A stretch of 64,000 nucleotides of DNA from Succinimonas sp045124755 (GCF_045124755.1 NZ_JBGVMK010000118.1), one strand, 5' to 3'. Shown: positions 25,141 through 34,072, counted from the stretch's first letter. The notes: generated by a model from the letters alone, not told the origin. Program-made: numbers and translations.

Positions 25141-25776
25141 TTATTTCCTTTTAATCAGTCTTATTAAGTGTCTTTGTCCAAGTGTTTTGTTAACTTGAAT
25201 GCGTATTATATCCAAAACTTCAAATTCCTTTGAAAGCTCTTTTAGTTCATTCTCAGGAACCTCTCCCTTGAGGGCCAGAAATTCTCCGTTTTCAGCTGGA
25301 ATGTTTTTGCAAAGCTCCAGCATATCCGGAAGAGAAGCAAAAGCTCTGCTGATAACCCCGTCGATGGCAACCGGCGGGGTAAAAAGTTCGCATCTGGTCT
25401 GTTCCGGAAAAATATTCTCAAGCCGGAGCTGTCTTTTGACCTCCCTTTGAAAATTGATTTTCTTGCCCAGGCTTTCCAGCAGGTAAAAATTCTTTTCCGG
25501 AAACAGGATAGCCAGCGGGATTCCGGGAAATCCCGGTCCGGAGCCGGCATCAGCATAGTTTTGTCCTGTAATGAACGGAGCTACGGAAATGGAATCAGCT
25601 ATATGCTTAAGGATGATGTCCGGCCCTTTTTTTATAGATGTCAGATTATAAACACGGTTCCATTTCATGAGAAGCTCAGTCAGAGCCAGAAGCCGGGAAA
25701 TCTTTTCATCGTTCACGCAGGCTTCCAGATTCATGGCTCTGACCTCGGAGACGAGCAATCCTCTCAGTTCATTCAT
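25141..25776 (-). CDS. rsmG: 16S rRNA (guanine-527-N7) methyltransferase
   Basis: SAM-dependent methyltransferase of 211 residues acting on G527 of 16S rRNA (former GidB). The SAM-binding motif is ADAGSGPGFPGIPLAI (about 72-87), preceded by NLTSIKKG and the conserved HIADS. The start overlaps the mnmG stop by 8 bp, so the two are translationally coupled. Slightly longer than E. coli RsmG (207). Confidence 0.97.
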   Translation of the reverse strand: MNELRGLLVSEVRAMNLEACVNDEKISRLLALTELLMKWNRVYNLTSIKKGPDIILKHIADSISVAPFITGQNYADAGSGPGFPGIPLAILFPEKNFYLLESLGKKINFQREVKRQLRLENIFPEQTRCELFTPPVAIDGVISRAFASLPDMLELCKNIPAENGEFLALKGEVPENELKELSKEFEVLDIIRIQVNKTLGQRHLIRLIKRK

Positions 25777-27664
25777 TATCCTTTACTCCCAGAAGGCCCA
25801 TTCTTTTTAAATGAATCAGCAGAATTGATATTGCAGCCGGGGTTACTCCGGAAATTCTGGAAGCTTTTCCGATGGTTTCCGGCTGAAAATCATTCAGCTT
25901 CATTACGATTTCCGTGGACAGACCAGGAATTCCGCTGTAATCAAAATTCGCCGGGAGGTAGGTTTCCTCATTTCTGATCTGCTTCTGAATTTCATCAAGC
26001 TCGTTCTCGATATAGCCCTGATATTTTACCTGAATTTCCACTTGCTTCTGAGCCTGTTCTGTAGCGGCAATGGGGGTTAGGCCCGTAGCCTGCATCAGCT
26101 TCGCAAAAGTCATTTCCGGGCGTCTGAGAATCTCTTCCAGATTCTGTTCTTTTCCTAAAGGGGAATTCAGTGCCGGGTTAAGTTTTTCTGCATAGCTGTT
26201 GTTGGGCGAAGCCCATGTATCTCTGAGTCTGCTTTTTTCTTTTTCTATCTGCTCCATTTTGTTCTCAAAAAATGACCATCTCTCGTCGCTTATAAGTCCG
26301 AGAGATCTGCCAATGGGAGTAAGCCGAATGTCAGCATTATCTTCTCTGAGCAGAAGTCTGTATTCGGCTCTTGAGGTAAACATTCTGTAGGGCTCGTTGG
26401 TTCCCAGGGTACAAAGGTCGTCCATAAGCACACCGATGTAAGCCTGGTCTCTGCGCGGACTCCATCCTTCCTTGCCCTGACACCTGAGTCCGGCGTTTAT
26501 TCCGGCCAGGCATCCTTGAGCTGCGGCTTCTTCGTATCCGGTGGTGCCGTTTATCTGGCCTGCCAGGAACAGGTTTTCTATGAATTTGCTTTCCATAGTA
26601 GCCTTAAGATCCCGCGGATCAAAAAAGTCATATTCTATGGCATAAGCAGGGCGTACCAGTTCAGCATTTTCCAGGCCTTCCATTGAATGAACCATTTCCG
26701 TTTGCACGTCAAACGGCAGGCTGGTGGATATTCCGTTGGGATAGAGCAGGTTGGTGTATAGGCTTTCCGGTTCGATAAAAATTTGATGCGAGTTTTTATC
26801 TGGGTACCTCATTATCTTATCTTCAATTGAAGGACAGTAACGCGGACCTACGCTATGGATTACCCCGGCGTATAACGGGCTGCGATCCAGGTTGTTTCTT
26901 ATTATTTCATGTGTTTTTTCATTTGTTTTTGCTATGTAGCAGCATATCTGTTCCGGATGATCTTCTTTTTTACCCATAAAGGAGAATACCGGGATATCCT
27001 TGTCAGGCTCCTGTTTTTGCAGCTTTGCAAAATTTACTGTTCTTTTATCGATTCTGCAGGGCGTTCCGGTTTTCAGTCTGCCCATTCTTATAGGGTAACT
27101 GTGCATCTGCTCAGCCAGCTTTATTGATGCCTGTTCTCCGGCACGGCCTCCGCTGTAATGGTTCAGACCTATATGTATGAGTCCGTTTAAGAATGTGCCA
27201 GTACATAGAATTACTGTTTTTGCCCTGATTTGTATTCCGGCTTCGGTTTCAGCTCCTGTTACCTTGTTTCCGTCAAACAATAGCCCTGTGCAGGGCTGCT
27301 GAAAAATATGCAGGTTAGGGTAGTTTTCCAGTATCTTTCTGATTTCTATTTTGTACAGTATGCGATCCGTTTGCGCTCTTGTCGCTCTTACTGCTGGTCC
27401 TTTGCTGGAGTTAAGAGTTCTGAACTGGATGCCCGCATGATCAACTGCTGTGGCAGTGACGCCGCCAAGAGCGTCAATCTCTTTAATTAAGTGCCCTTTT
27501 CCTATTCCTCCGAAGGCGGGATTGCATGACATTTCTCCCAGCGTTTCTATATTGTGCGTGAGTAACAGGGTATTCAGTCCCATGCGTGCGCTGGCAGTGC
27601 ATGCTTCAATTCCGGCATGCCCTCCGCCTACAACTATGACGTCAAATTCCTGGTGATGAAACAT
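25769..27664 (-). CDS. mnmG: tRNA uridine-34 5-carboxymethylaminomethyl modification enzyme, FAD subunit
   Basis: FAD/NAD-binding enzyme of 631 residues (former GidA) that with MnmE modifies the wobble uridine of several tRNAs. The FAD-binding motif is VVGGGHAGIEA near residue 12; FGGIGKGHLIKEIDALGG and the cysteine pair segment GRLKTGTPCRID are conserved, as is the C-terminal GLTPAAISILLIHLKR-type helical domain (here ISGVTPAAISILL). MnmE is in this window at 30-31 kb. The gene borders the probable origin on its upstream side, as in E. coli and Vibrio. Confidence 0.98.
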   Translation of the reverse strand: MFHHQEFDVIVVGGGHAGIEACTASARMGLNTLLLTHNIETLGEMSCNPAFGGIGKGHLIKEIDALGGVTATAVDHAGIQFRTLNSSKGPAVRATRAQTDRILYKIEIRKILENYPNLHIFQQPCTGLLFDGNKVTGAETEAGIQIRAKTVILCTGTFLNGLIHIGLNHYSGGRAGEQASIKLAEQMHSYPIRMGRLKTGTPCRIDKRTVNFAKLQKQEPDKDIPVFSFMGKKEDHPEQICCYIAKTNEKTHEIIRNNLDRSPLYAGVIHSVGPRYCPSIEDKIMRYPDKNSHQIFIEPESLYTNLLYPNGISTSLPFDVQTEMVHSMEGLENAELVRPAYAIEYDFFDPRDLKATMESKFIENLFLAGQINGTTGYEEAAAQGCLAGINAGLRCQGKEGWSPRRDQAYIGVLMDDLCTLGTNEPYRMFTSRAEYRLLLREDNADIRLTPIGRSLGLISDERWSFFENKMEQIEKEKSRLRDTWASPNNSYAEKLNPALNSPLGKEQNLEEILRRPEMTFAKLMQATGLTPIAATEQAQKQVEIQVKYQGYIENELDEIQKQIRNEETYLPANFDYSGIPGLSTEIVMKLNDFQPETIGKASRISGVTPAAISILLIHLKRMGLLGVKDNE

Positions 27665-28217
27665 TTTGTGTGTTCTCCGCTTGGACGCTGTGATTTTGAG
27701 TTTGGGGTATTTTAATGTTTTTTGTTCTTAACGTCATTGTGTTGCTTAAGCTCCGGGTAACTTAGCGGCGATGTAAGCTGACTTCCGTACATCAGCAATG
27801 GCTGGCTTTTGTTTGCGGCGGCCTTTTTCTTTCTTTTTTTCTTTTCTTAATTAATGATTCTTTTTCTTCTTTTTCTTGTGCCGCTTTTGCTGTTGATAAC
27901 CATTTTCGGACTTTATTTTATAATGGTTTAACCCATTTCAGCATTTGTGCTTTCGCTGTGCCTTTCCAGTGTCGTATTTGTTGATAACTATAGTACTTGT
28001 TAACATGTTTATAAGTTATCCACTTTTATCCACTAATTGTTAATATCTTTTTTACAGGTTGTTGACAACCATATGTGTTTCATAGTTATCAACAATTCTC
28101 TGAGGATGCACAGGTTGTTTTCATTCTATTATCATTGTTATACACAGAATTGTTAACAAGTTTGGTTTCAGCTGCATTGCCAAAGATCCTGTATTGCTGG
28201 AAAATCAGCGCCGCAAG
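27665..28217. other. oriC: probable chromosomal replication origin (oriC)
   Basis: Gene-free stretch between mnmG and efp. A T-rich tract (27823-27892, T/C on one strand) could be the unwinding element. Six DnaA-box-like nonamers lie within 256 bp: TGTTGATAA at 27891-27899 and 27979-27987, TTATCCACT at 28016-28024 and 28026-28034, TTATCAACA at 28086-28094, and TTATACACA (fits TTATNCACA) at 28138-28146. The position upstream of mnmG is where oriC lies in enteric and Vibrio chromosomes. The alternative is the rpmH-dnaA interval, which has fewer boxes. GATC sites are scarce, unlike E. coli oriC. Confidence 0.75.
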
Positions 28218-28248
28218 TCAAAAAAAAGAGGAGTACTACTCCTCTTTT
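28218..28248 (-). terminator. terminator of the mnmE-earP-efp operon
   Basis: AAAGAGGAG (28225-28233) pairs with CTCCTCTTT (28239-28247) around a 5-base loop. On the - strand the stem runs into T7-8, 26 bp after the efp stop. It shields the origin from leftward transcription. Confidence 0.88.
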
Positions 28249-28273
28249 ACCTGATTTTACCGTATTGGGTCAG

Positions 28274-28837
28274 TTAGATACGCTTTTTGAATTCGTTGGT
28301 TCTGGTGTCAATTTCAATCTTGTCACCGGTCTTAACGAAATCAGCTACGCTGATGGTAAAGCCTGTTCCTTTGAGAGTGGCCGGCTTAGTAACCTTGCCA
28401 GATGTGTCGCCGCGTACGGAAGGTTCGGTGTATTCAACTTCTCTTACGATGGTTATCGGTAATTGCACGCCAATGGCCTTGCCGTTATAAAAGGTTACGG
28501 TGCACTCATCTTCCATGCCGTCAACGATGTAGTTTATTACATCCCCAAGGAAGTCCTTTTCGATTTCAATCTGATTGTATTCCTCATCCATGAACACATA
28601 AAGAGGATCGGCGTAGTATGAAAAGGTGCAGGTCTTGTGTTCCAGAATGACATCATCAAGCTTTTCGTCAGCTTTAAAAACAGTTTCGGTGCCGCCTTCG
28701 CTGAGAAGGTTTTTCAGTTTCATTTTTACTACAGCGGCATTGCGGCCGGATTTGTTGAATTCAGTCTTGAGAACTACCATCGGGTTGTTGCCAACCATAA
28801 TCACGTTCCCGGTGCGGATTTCTTGAGCGATTTTCAT
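28274..28837 (-). CDS. efp: translation elongation factor P, Arg32 (rhamnosylated) type
   Basis: EF-P of 187 residues, which relieves ribosome stalling at polyproline. Three beta-barrel domains are expected. The tip loop of domain I reads FNKSGRNAAVV with Arg at position 32, the residue that is rhamnosylated by EarP in Pseudomonas, Shewanella and Neisseria, instead of the Lys34 modified by EpmA in E. coli. The rest, for example YADPLYVFMDEEYNQ and a C-terminal GDKIEIDTRTNEF, is standard. The start overlaps the earP stop by 4 bp, so enzyme and substrate are translationally coupled. Confidence 0.98.
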   Translation of the reverse strand: MKIAQEIRTGNVIMVGNNPMVVLKTEFNKSGRNAAVVKMKLKNLLSEGGTETVFKADEKLDDVILEHKTCTFSYYADPLYVFMDEEYNQIEIEKDFLGDVINYIVDGMEDECTVTFYNGKAIGVQLPITIVREVEYTEPSVRGDTSGKVTKPATLKGTGFTISVADFVKTGDKIEIDTRTNEFKKRI

Positions 28838-30063
28838 TTGTTTACCTTAAGATTGTTCTGGGCTTTTTGGATAAAGCTGTCCAGATGTGTACTTAAATTT
28901 CCCATATTAAAAAGCTTTTCTGCCCATTTTGCAGACAGAGCGCAGATTTCGGGGTATTTTATCATAAAATCGCAGAAAATTGACAAGGCCTCCTTTGCTT
29001 GCTTGCTGTCTTCATTATCGCGCTTTATCTCAGAATCGTTCAGACTCGTAAAGGCTTTTTCTATTGTCTCTTTCAGGCGCGGCAGACAATCTGCGGTGTA
29101 CAGGTCGGTAAATGCCTTCAGTTTTATGAGGTGGGCTCCTTCATCCTGGCGGTAGATATGCCAGATAAAAGGGACACCGGTCATATTGGCCTGCGCAAAG
29201 GAGTCCTCACCTCTTATAACATTTAAGTCCATGGCCTTCAGCACATCATTAAATTGTTCCTGAGGAAGCATTTTAAAAGATACTGCGGTAATATTCTGGC
29301 TTTCTGCCATAAGTTTTATGAAGTTGCTGTTATTTTTTAAGAATTCAGTGCTTCTCCCTTCTGGGAGAAAAAGCATTGTTTTTCCTTTTATGTTTGTAAT
29401 AGCCCTGATCAGATGAATAAGGGATTCGTTTTCATAAGTAAATATCAGAACCTTGAAGAATTTATTTAAGTCCTGGCTGATATGAAGAATTCTGGTTACG
29501 TTTGATATGGCCTCCTCTTTTGATTTTGTATAAATTATTTCTTCAAAATTCAGGCCTCCTGTTTTATTTGTAAATCCCGGAAAAAAGAAGAATTTACTGA
29601 TATTGTTATTTTGCAGTGACGGCAGTTCATGGCAGCTTTCTACCCATTCTTCGGCGCTCAGATAGTCAAGATTGATCCAGATGGTGGTAGCGGCGAAAGT
29701 CCTGATGATGACATCGGGCAGGCGGCATTGAAAGGCTTCGATAACAGTACCGGCAGGTTTGTAGCAGAATTCTCTGTAAAAGTCCTTTTTGTCAGCTGCA
29801 TCATCAGACATCCAAAACCTTATTTTGAGATTATTGGCAATTAATTGTTCCTGTTTCTGAGGGCATGATGGCATTTCATTATTGCAGCGACATCTGTCAT
29901 CAATGCCTGGATTCAGTTTTTTTAATACCCTGAAATTATCAATAAAAAGCGTTACAGTATAGCCGCGAGTACTGAGGATTCTGGCCAGTCTGTAGGTAAC
30001 CCCGGCATCCCCATAGTTATCAATTACCTGGCAAAAAATATCTATGCTTTTGTCATTTGTCAC
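28834..30063 (-). CDS. earP: EF-P arginine-32 rhamnosyltransferase
   Basis: GT-B glycosyltransferase of 409 residues that transfers rhamnose from TDP-rhamnose to Arg32 of EF-P. The family signature is IDIFCQVIDNYGDAGVTYRLAR near the N-terminus (Asp15 and Asp19 in this protein; shown here in two conserved blocks), and the C-terminal sugar-nucleotide region carries VIRGEDSFAQA (RGED at 284-287) followed by GVPFIWHIYRQ. It is placed directly between mnmE (2-bp gap) and efp (4-bp overlap). The TDP-rhamnose pathway must be encoded elsewhere. The sequence is more AT-rich than the atp genes to the left. Confidence 0.93.
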   Translation of the reverse strand: MTNDKSIDIFCQVIDNYGDAGVTYRLARILSTRGYTVTLFIDNFRVLKKLNPGIDDRCRCNNEMPSCPQKQEQLIANNLKIRFWMSDDAADKKDFYREFCYKPAGTVIEAFQCRLPDVIIRTFAATTIWINLDYLSAEEWVESCHELPSLQNNNISKFFFFPGFTNKTGGLNFEEIIYTKSKEEAISNVTRILHISQDLNKFFKVLIFTYENESLIHLIRAITNIKGKTMLFLPEGRSTEFLKNNSNFIKLMAESQNITAVSFKMLPQEQFNDVLKAMDLNVIRGEDSFAQANMTGVPFIWHIYRQDEGAHLIKLKAFTDLYTADCLPRLKETIEKAFTSLNDSEIKRDNEDSKQAKEALSIFCDFMIKYPEICALSAKWAEKLFNMGNLSTHLDSFIQKAQNNLKVNK

Positions 30064-30065
30064 TT

Positions 30066-31436
30066 TTATTTGCCCACGCAGAATGTATTGAATATGTTGC
30101 TTAGAAGATCGTCAGCAGTATATTTGCCAGTTATTTCATTTAAACTGTTCTGAGCTATTTTAAGGTCTTCGGCAGCTATTTCCATATTTGCATTATTGTT
30201 CAGGTTGGCTTCTGCATTATTCAAAGCCTTAAGAACTTTATCCATGGCGTTTAAATGTCTTCTTCTTGCGGAAAAAATACCTTCTGTAGTATTTGCATAT
30301 CCGGCAAAATGTTTGATATGTTCTTTTAATTCCAAGAGACCTGTTTTTGCCTTTACTGAAATTTTTATATATGTGTTATTTTGCAATTCTTCTGGTATTT
30401 TAAAATCAGGTTTTTTGTCTGTTTTGTTAAATAATATTGTGCATGGAATTTTATTCTCAGTGTTTTTAATAATTTCTTCAAAAAGAGCTATCTGTTCCTG
30501 ACTGTCATTTCCTGATATATCAAATAAAAACAGAATTCGCGAGGCCTTTTGTATCTCATTCCACGATCTGTTTATGCCAATTTTTTCCACTGCATTGTCT
30601 GTATTGCTGCGAAGACCGGCGGTGTCTGTTATATGAACAGGCAGTCCGTCAATATTGATAGTTTCCCTTATGGTATCTCTGGTAGTGCCGGCAATGTCTG
30701 TTACTATCGCCCGTTCCACTCCCAGAAGTTCATTAAGAAGAGATGATTTTCCGGCATTGGGTCTTCCGGCTATGACTATGTTTATTCCTTCGTTCAGCAG
30801 AATTCCCTGTTTTGCAGCGTTCCTGATATCCTGAACCTTATCTTTCAGAACCTGCAATTCCTTCAGAACATCTCCTTCGCTGACAAAATCAATGCTTTCA
30901 TCGGGAAAATCTATGGTTGCTTCTACATAGGTTCTGATTTTTATTAAAGCATTCAAAAGTTCGTAAACCTTCCCGGAGAAGGATCCTGAAAGAGAATTTA
31001 CTGCTGATTTTGCAGCCTGAATGCTGGTTGCGTTAATAAGATCCTGTATGGCTTCAGCCTGAGTAAGATCGATTTTCCCGTTTAGAAAAGCTCTTTTGGT
31101 AAATTCTCCAGGATCGGCCAGTCTGACTTTATCGATCTTAAGTATTTCCTGCATTAAGCGGTTGAGCACTATTGGCCCGCCATGACATTGAAATTCCACC
31201 ACATCTTCACCGGTATAGCTGTGCGGTTCTTTAAAATAAATGACCAGTCCTTCGTCTATCTTATTGCCGTTGCTGTCCCGAAAATCGGTGTAGGACGCAA
31301 AACGGGGAGATGTCTGCTTTCCGGTGATTATTTTTTCAGCTTCGCCTGCTTTTGCTCCTGAAACGCGGATGATTCCCACTCCGCCGTGTCCGGCAGGTGT
31401 GGCCACAGCCGCTATGGTTTCCTCGCTGTAATACAT
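30066..31436 (-). CDS. mnmE: tRNA modification GTPase MnmE
   Basis: GTPase of 456 residues, partner of MnmG in wobble-uridine modification. The N-terminal tetrahydrofolate-binding domain (1-120), a helical domain and an inserted G domain are present: P-loop GRPNAGKSSLL, switch DIAGTTRDT, DTAGLR and NKTD. The protein ends with the required CVGK motif. GAGG lies 6 bases before the ATG. A terminator separates it from yidC, so the mnmE-earP-efp unit may have its own promoter or depend on read-through. Confidence 0.98.
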   Translation of the reverse strand: MYYSEETIAAVATPAGHGGVGIIRVSGAKAGEAEKIITGKQTSPRFASYTDFRDSNGNKIDEGLVIYFKEPHSYTGEDVVEFQCHGGPIVLNRLMQEILKIDKVRLADPGEFTKRAFLNGKIDLTQAEAIQDLINATSIQAAKSAVNSLSGSFSGKVYELLNALIKIRTYVEATIDFPDESIDFVSEGDVLKELQVLKDKVQDIRNAAKQGILLNEGINIVIAGRPNAGKSSLLNELLGVERAIVTDIAGTTRDTIRETINIDGLPVHITDTAGLRSNTDNAVEKIGINRSWNEIQKASRILFLFDISGNDSQEQIALFEEIIKNTENKIPCTILFNKTDKKPDFKIPEELQNNTYIKISVKAKTGLLELKEHIKHFAGYANTTEGIFSARRRHLNAMDKVLKALNNAEANLNNNANMEIAAEDLKIAQNSLNEITGKYTADDLLSNIFNTFCVGK

Positions 31437-31453
31437 GCTTTGTCCTCGAATAA

Positions 31454-31486
31454 TAAAAAACTCAGGATTTTACCCCTGAGTTTTAC
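31454..31486 (-). terminator. terminator between yidC and mnmE
   Basis: AAACTCAGG (31458-31466) pairs with CCTGAGTTT (31475-31483) around an 8-base loop; on the - strand the stem is followed by TTTATT. It lies after the yidC stop and only about 20 bp before the mnmE ribosome site, so it can reduce read-through into mnmE-earP-efp. Confidence 0.8.
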
Positions 31487-31512
31487 TGTTTTTTTGTTAC
31501 TGCATCAAGCCG

Positions 31513-33258
31513 TTATTTAACCGGATTCTTCATGCTCAAGCCCTTTTTCTCCAGAGCTCTGAAGATAACGAACTGCTGGGCTATGGTAAAGATGTTGGAT
31601 ACCAGCCAGTACAGAGTCAGACCTGCCGGGAAGGTGCAGAACAGTCCGGTGAAAATAATCGGCATCAGCATCATTATTTTCTTCTGCATGGGATCTGTTA
31701 TGGTAGTAGGGGACATCTTCTGAATTAACAGCATGGTTACTCCCATAAGAATTGGCAGCACAAAATAAGGATCGTATGCTGACAAATCCTGAATCCATAG
31801 GCAGAAAGCAGAATGTCTGAGTTCTGTTGATTCCATGAACGTCCAGTACAGCGCTATGAAGATAGGCATCTGAATCAGAATAGGGAGGCAGCCTCCTAAG
31901 GGATTAACCTTTTCTTTCTGATAAAGCTCCATCATGGCCATGCTGAGCTTCTGGCGGTCATCCTTATACAGCTCTTTGAGCTCGTTCATTTTTGGAGTAA
32001 GGATCCGCATTTTGGCCATGGAAACATACTGCTTCTTGGTGAGCGGATACATCAGAGAGCGTACCAGGATAGTGAGTATTATGATGGCAACACCCCAGTT
32101 CGGGAATACCTGATGTATGAACTCTAATGCGTAATACAGCCATATGGACAGGAAAGAGAGCCAGCCGTAATCCACAGTAAGTTCCAGATGAGGGGAAACC
32201 TTCTTCATTTCATGAATGTCTTTAGGTCCCATCCACAGTATATTTGAAAGGGTGGCTTTTTCTCCCGGATTGATAGCTATATCCTGGGAACGAATGCCAA
32301 CAACTGCGGTTTCTTCTCCGTCCTTTCCATATGAAAAAATGGTGTTGGAGGTATTTTCTGCTCCTATCCAGGCAGCAACAAAATAATGCTGAATCATGCT
32401 GATCCAGCCCCCTTTTGACGAATGGACGTTTTCAGGCTGTTTTAACTCGCCGATGTCGGTAAAGCTTTCCTTCTGATATTTGGTATCGGAGGTGGAATAT
32501 GCCATACCCCGGTATGCGGAGGTGCCGAACATTCCTGAATTAAGATCCGGATCGTTAACCGATTGCTCCAGCGAGGAGATCTGGGCAATTCTTAAAGGCT
32601 GGGACAGGTTGGAAACTTCAAAGGATACCCGGATTTCATGGGAGCATCTTTCAAAAGCAAATATCTTGTTTACGCTGATGCCGTCAGATGTTGTTCCTGT
32701 CAGAGTCACCACGAGGCTGCTGTTGTCAGAAGGGGGATTAATTGAATCCTTGTTGGTGGTTTTCTGATCCGGATTTCTGGAGGCTCTGTATACAGAACAG
32801 TATTCCTGAATATCTCTGCCGTCCAGATCCTGAGGTTTGCTCATGACGTAGGAAGATTTCTCCGAGGAATACTTAACATTCATGTAGCGAAACTGAGCAG
32901 ACGTCTGCTGCGTCGGATCGATATTCTGGTCTTCCTGTTTGGCTGATACCAGATTGCTTGAAGCAAAATACTTGAAGTTGCCGGAAATTCTCAACAGGTG
33001 GAAGTTTTCCGCGGAGTCGATTTCCTGTTTCTGATCCTTAAGATCAGCCTTAAGAATATCTCCGTTATCTAAGCCGATTTCCAAGTCGTACAGATCCGTG
33101 GAAACCTTGACAACATTGTCGGTCTTAGGAGCCTGTATTGTTACTTCAGGTTGATTTTTTGCCTGTATTGCCGCATTCTTGTCTCCTGACCATGTAAAAA
33201 ACATGAAGACAGTAAATAAAACCAGCATTATCAGAACAGTGTTACGTTGTTGCTGCAT
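31513..33258 (-). CDS. yidC: membrane protein insertase YidC
   Basis: Inner-membrane insertase of about 581 residues, working with or without Sec. The N-terminal helix (NTVLIMLVLFTVFMFFTW) anchors a large periplasmic domain (about 30-360). The conserved five-helix core follows, with RSLMYPLTKKQYVSMAKM carrying the groove arginine and GCLPILIQMPIFIALYW. I use the ATG at 33258; a GTG 6 bp upstream abuts the yidD stop and is also possible. Typical length for Gammaproteobacteria (about 550). Confidence 0.97.
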   Translation of the reverse strand: MQQQRNTVLIMLVLFTVFMFFTWSGDKNAAIQAKNQPEVTIQAPKTDNVVKVSTDLYDLEIGLDNGDILKADLKDQKQEIDSAENFHLLRISGNFKYFASSNLVSAKQEDQNIDPTQQTSAQFRYMNVKYSSEKSSYVMSKPQDLDGRDIQEYCSVYRASRNPDQKTTNKDSINPPSDNSSLVVTLTGTTSDGISVNKIFAFERCSHEIRVSFEVSNLSQPLRIAQISSLEQSVNDPDLNSGMFGTSAYRGMAYSTSDTKYQKESFTDIGELKQPENVHSSKGGWISMIQHYFVAAWIGAENTSNTIFSYGKDGEETAVVGIRSQDIAINPGEKATLSNILWMGPKDIHEMKKVSPHLELTVDYGWLSFLSIWLYYALEFIHQVFPNWGVAIIILTILVRSLMYPLTKKQYVSMAKMRILTPKMNELKELYKDDRQKLSMAMMELYQKEKVNPLGGCLPILIQMPIFIALYWTFMESTELRHSAFCLWIQDLSAYDPYFVLPILMGVTMLLIQKMSPTTITDPMQKKIMMLMPIIFTGLFCTFPAGLTLYWLVSNIFTIAQQFVIFRALEKKGLSMKNPVK

Positions 33259-33264
33259 ATGCAC

Positions 33265-33513
33265 TCATAATTTTTCATTTGGAAAAGAAACCGGATCGAA
33301 ACCGCTGGAGCAGAAAGGATTGCATCGCGCAATGCGACAAAACCCGTAATATACGCCTTTCCAGAAACCATACATCAGAATAGCCTGTCTGGTGTACTCC
33401 GAGCATGTTGGGATGTAACGGCATTGCTGTCCCATCACAGGACTGAGAACTATTTGGTAGGATCTGATAAGGGTACATGCAATTTTTTGTAGCGGCGATA
33501 TATGACGTTCCAT
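33265..33513 (-). CDS. yidD: membrane protein insertion efficiency factor YidD
   Basis: Small inner-membrane-associated protein of 82 residues that helps YidC-dependent insertion. The family motif is present: IRSYQIVLSP, then CRYIPTCSEYTRQAI and GFWKGVYYGFCRIARCNPF with the conserved cysteines. Its 5' part overlaps rnpA by 64 bp in another frame, a known feature of this cluster, and its stop abuts yidC. Confidence 0.95.
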   Translation of the reverse strand: MERHISPLQKIACTLIRSYQIVLSPVMGQQCRYIPTCSEYTRQAILMYGFWKGVYYGFCRIARCNPFCSSGFDPVSFPNEKL

Positions 33514-33836
33514 AGTTTAGTTAAGATTTCGTCTAAATCCCTGTTACTCAAACTCTGGGCAGGACCTTTTGCAATTACCACGAAATCCAACGGACTCAGT
33601 TTATCCTGGGCATTTCTGAAATTTTCCCGCGCTATCCGTTTAACTCGGTTCCGCCACACTGCTTTTTTAAGAGCTTTTTTTGGAACAATTAAACCCAGGC
33701 GCGGGAAACCCAAACCATTTTCTTTTGCAAGTACAGTGATGGATGGAGATCCTGCTTTAATTGGATCTTTAAAGACTGAATTGAAACTTTCAGGAGTCAG
33801 CAGTCTGGACTCCCTCGAAAAATTTCTTTTAGCCAT
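33450..33836 (-). CDS. rnpA: ribonuclease P protein component
   Basis: Basic protein subunit of RNase P, 128 residues, which aids the catalytic RNA in 5' maturation of tRNAs. The RNR signature WRNRVKRIARENFR (about 61-74) and FPRLGLIVPKKALKKA are conserved, and the start region LLTPESFNSVF is typical. Its ATG lies inside the last codons of rpmH (8-bp overlap), coupling the two. Confidence 0.97.
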   Translation of the reverse strand: MAKRNFSRESRLLTPESFNSVFKDPIKAGSPSITVLAKENGLGFPRLGLIVPKKALKKAVWRNRVKRIARENFRNAQDKLSPLDFVVIAKGPAQSLSNRDLDEILTKLWNVIYRRYKKLHVPLSDPTK

Positions 33837-33972
33837 TAACAGTTGTCAGGCGAACACGGCCCTTAGCACGACGACGGGCAAGTACCTTGCGTCCGTCTGC
33901 AGTCTTCATGCGGCTGCGGAACCCGTGAACACGCTTGCGCTTCAATACGTGAGGCTGAAAAGTGCGCTTCAT
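33829..33972 (-). CDS. rpmH: 50S ribosomal protein L34
   Basis: Ribosomal protein of 47 residues, read directly from the sequence. It begins MKRTFQPHVLKRKRVHGFRS and continues RMKTADGRKVLARRRAKGRV, ending RLTTVNG. This is the typical L34 of 44-46 residues with a couple of extra C-terminal residues. GGGAG lies about 9 bases before the ATG. It leads the rpmH-rnpA-yidD-yidC cluster and is preceded by a strong promoter. Confidence 0.98.
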   Translation of the reverse strand: MKRTFQPHVLKRKRVHGFRSRMKTADGRKVLARRRAKGRVRLTTVNG

Positions 33973-34016
33973 TATTCTTATCTCCCAAAAATAACCAAAA
34001 CTTAAAGTATGTTCAA

Positions 34017-34034
34017 GTTCACAAAACAGTGAAC
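34017..34034 (-). other. hairpin in the rpmH leader
   Basis: GTTCAC (34017-34022) and GTGAAC (34029-34034) form a perfect 6-bp inverted repeat with a 6-base loop, between the promoter and the rpmH start. It may affect leader stability or bind a regulator; nothing more can be said. Confidence 0.4.
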
Positions 34035-34043
34035 AGTCGCGTG

Positions 34044-34072
34044 ATTATATAGTTCTCTGTTGTTTCCGTCAA
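34044..34072 (-). promoter_or_regulatory. sigma-70 promoter of rpmH-rnpA-yidD-yidC
   Basis: On the - strand TTGACG (34067-34072) and TATAAT (34044-34049) are 17 bp apart, close to the ideal promoter, and end about 70 bp before the rpmH start. A strong promoter is expected for a ribosomal protein gene. Confidence 0.85.
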
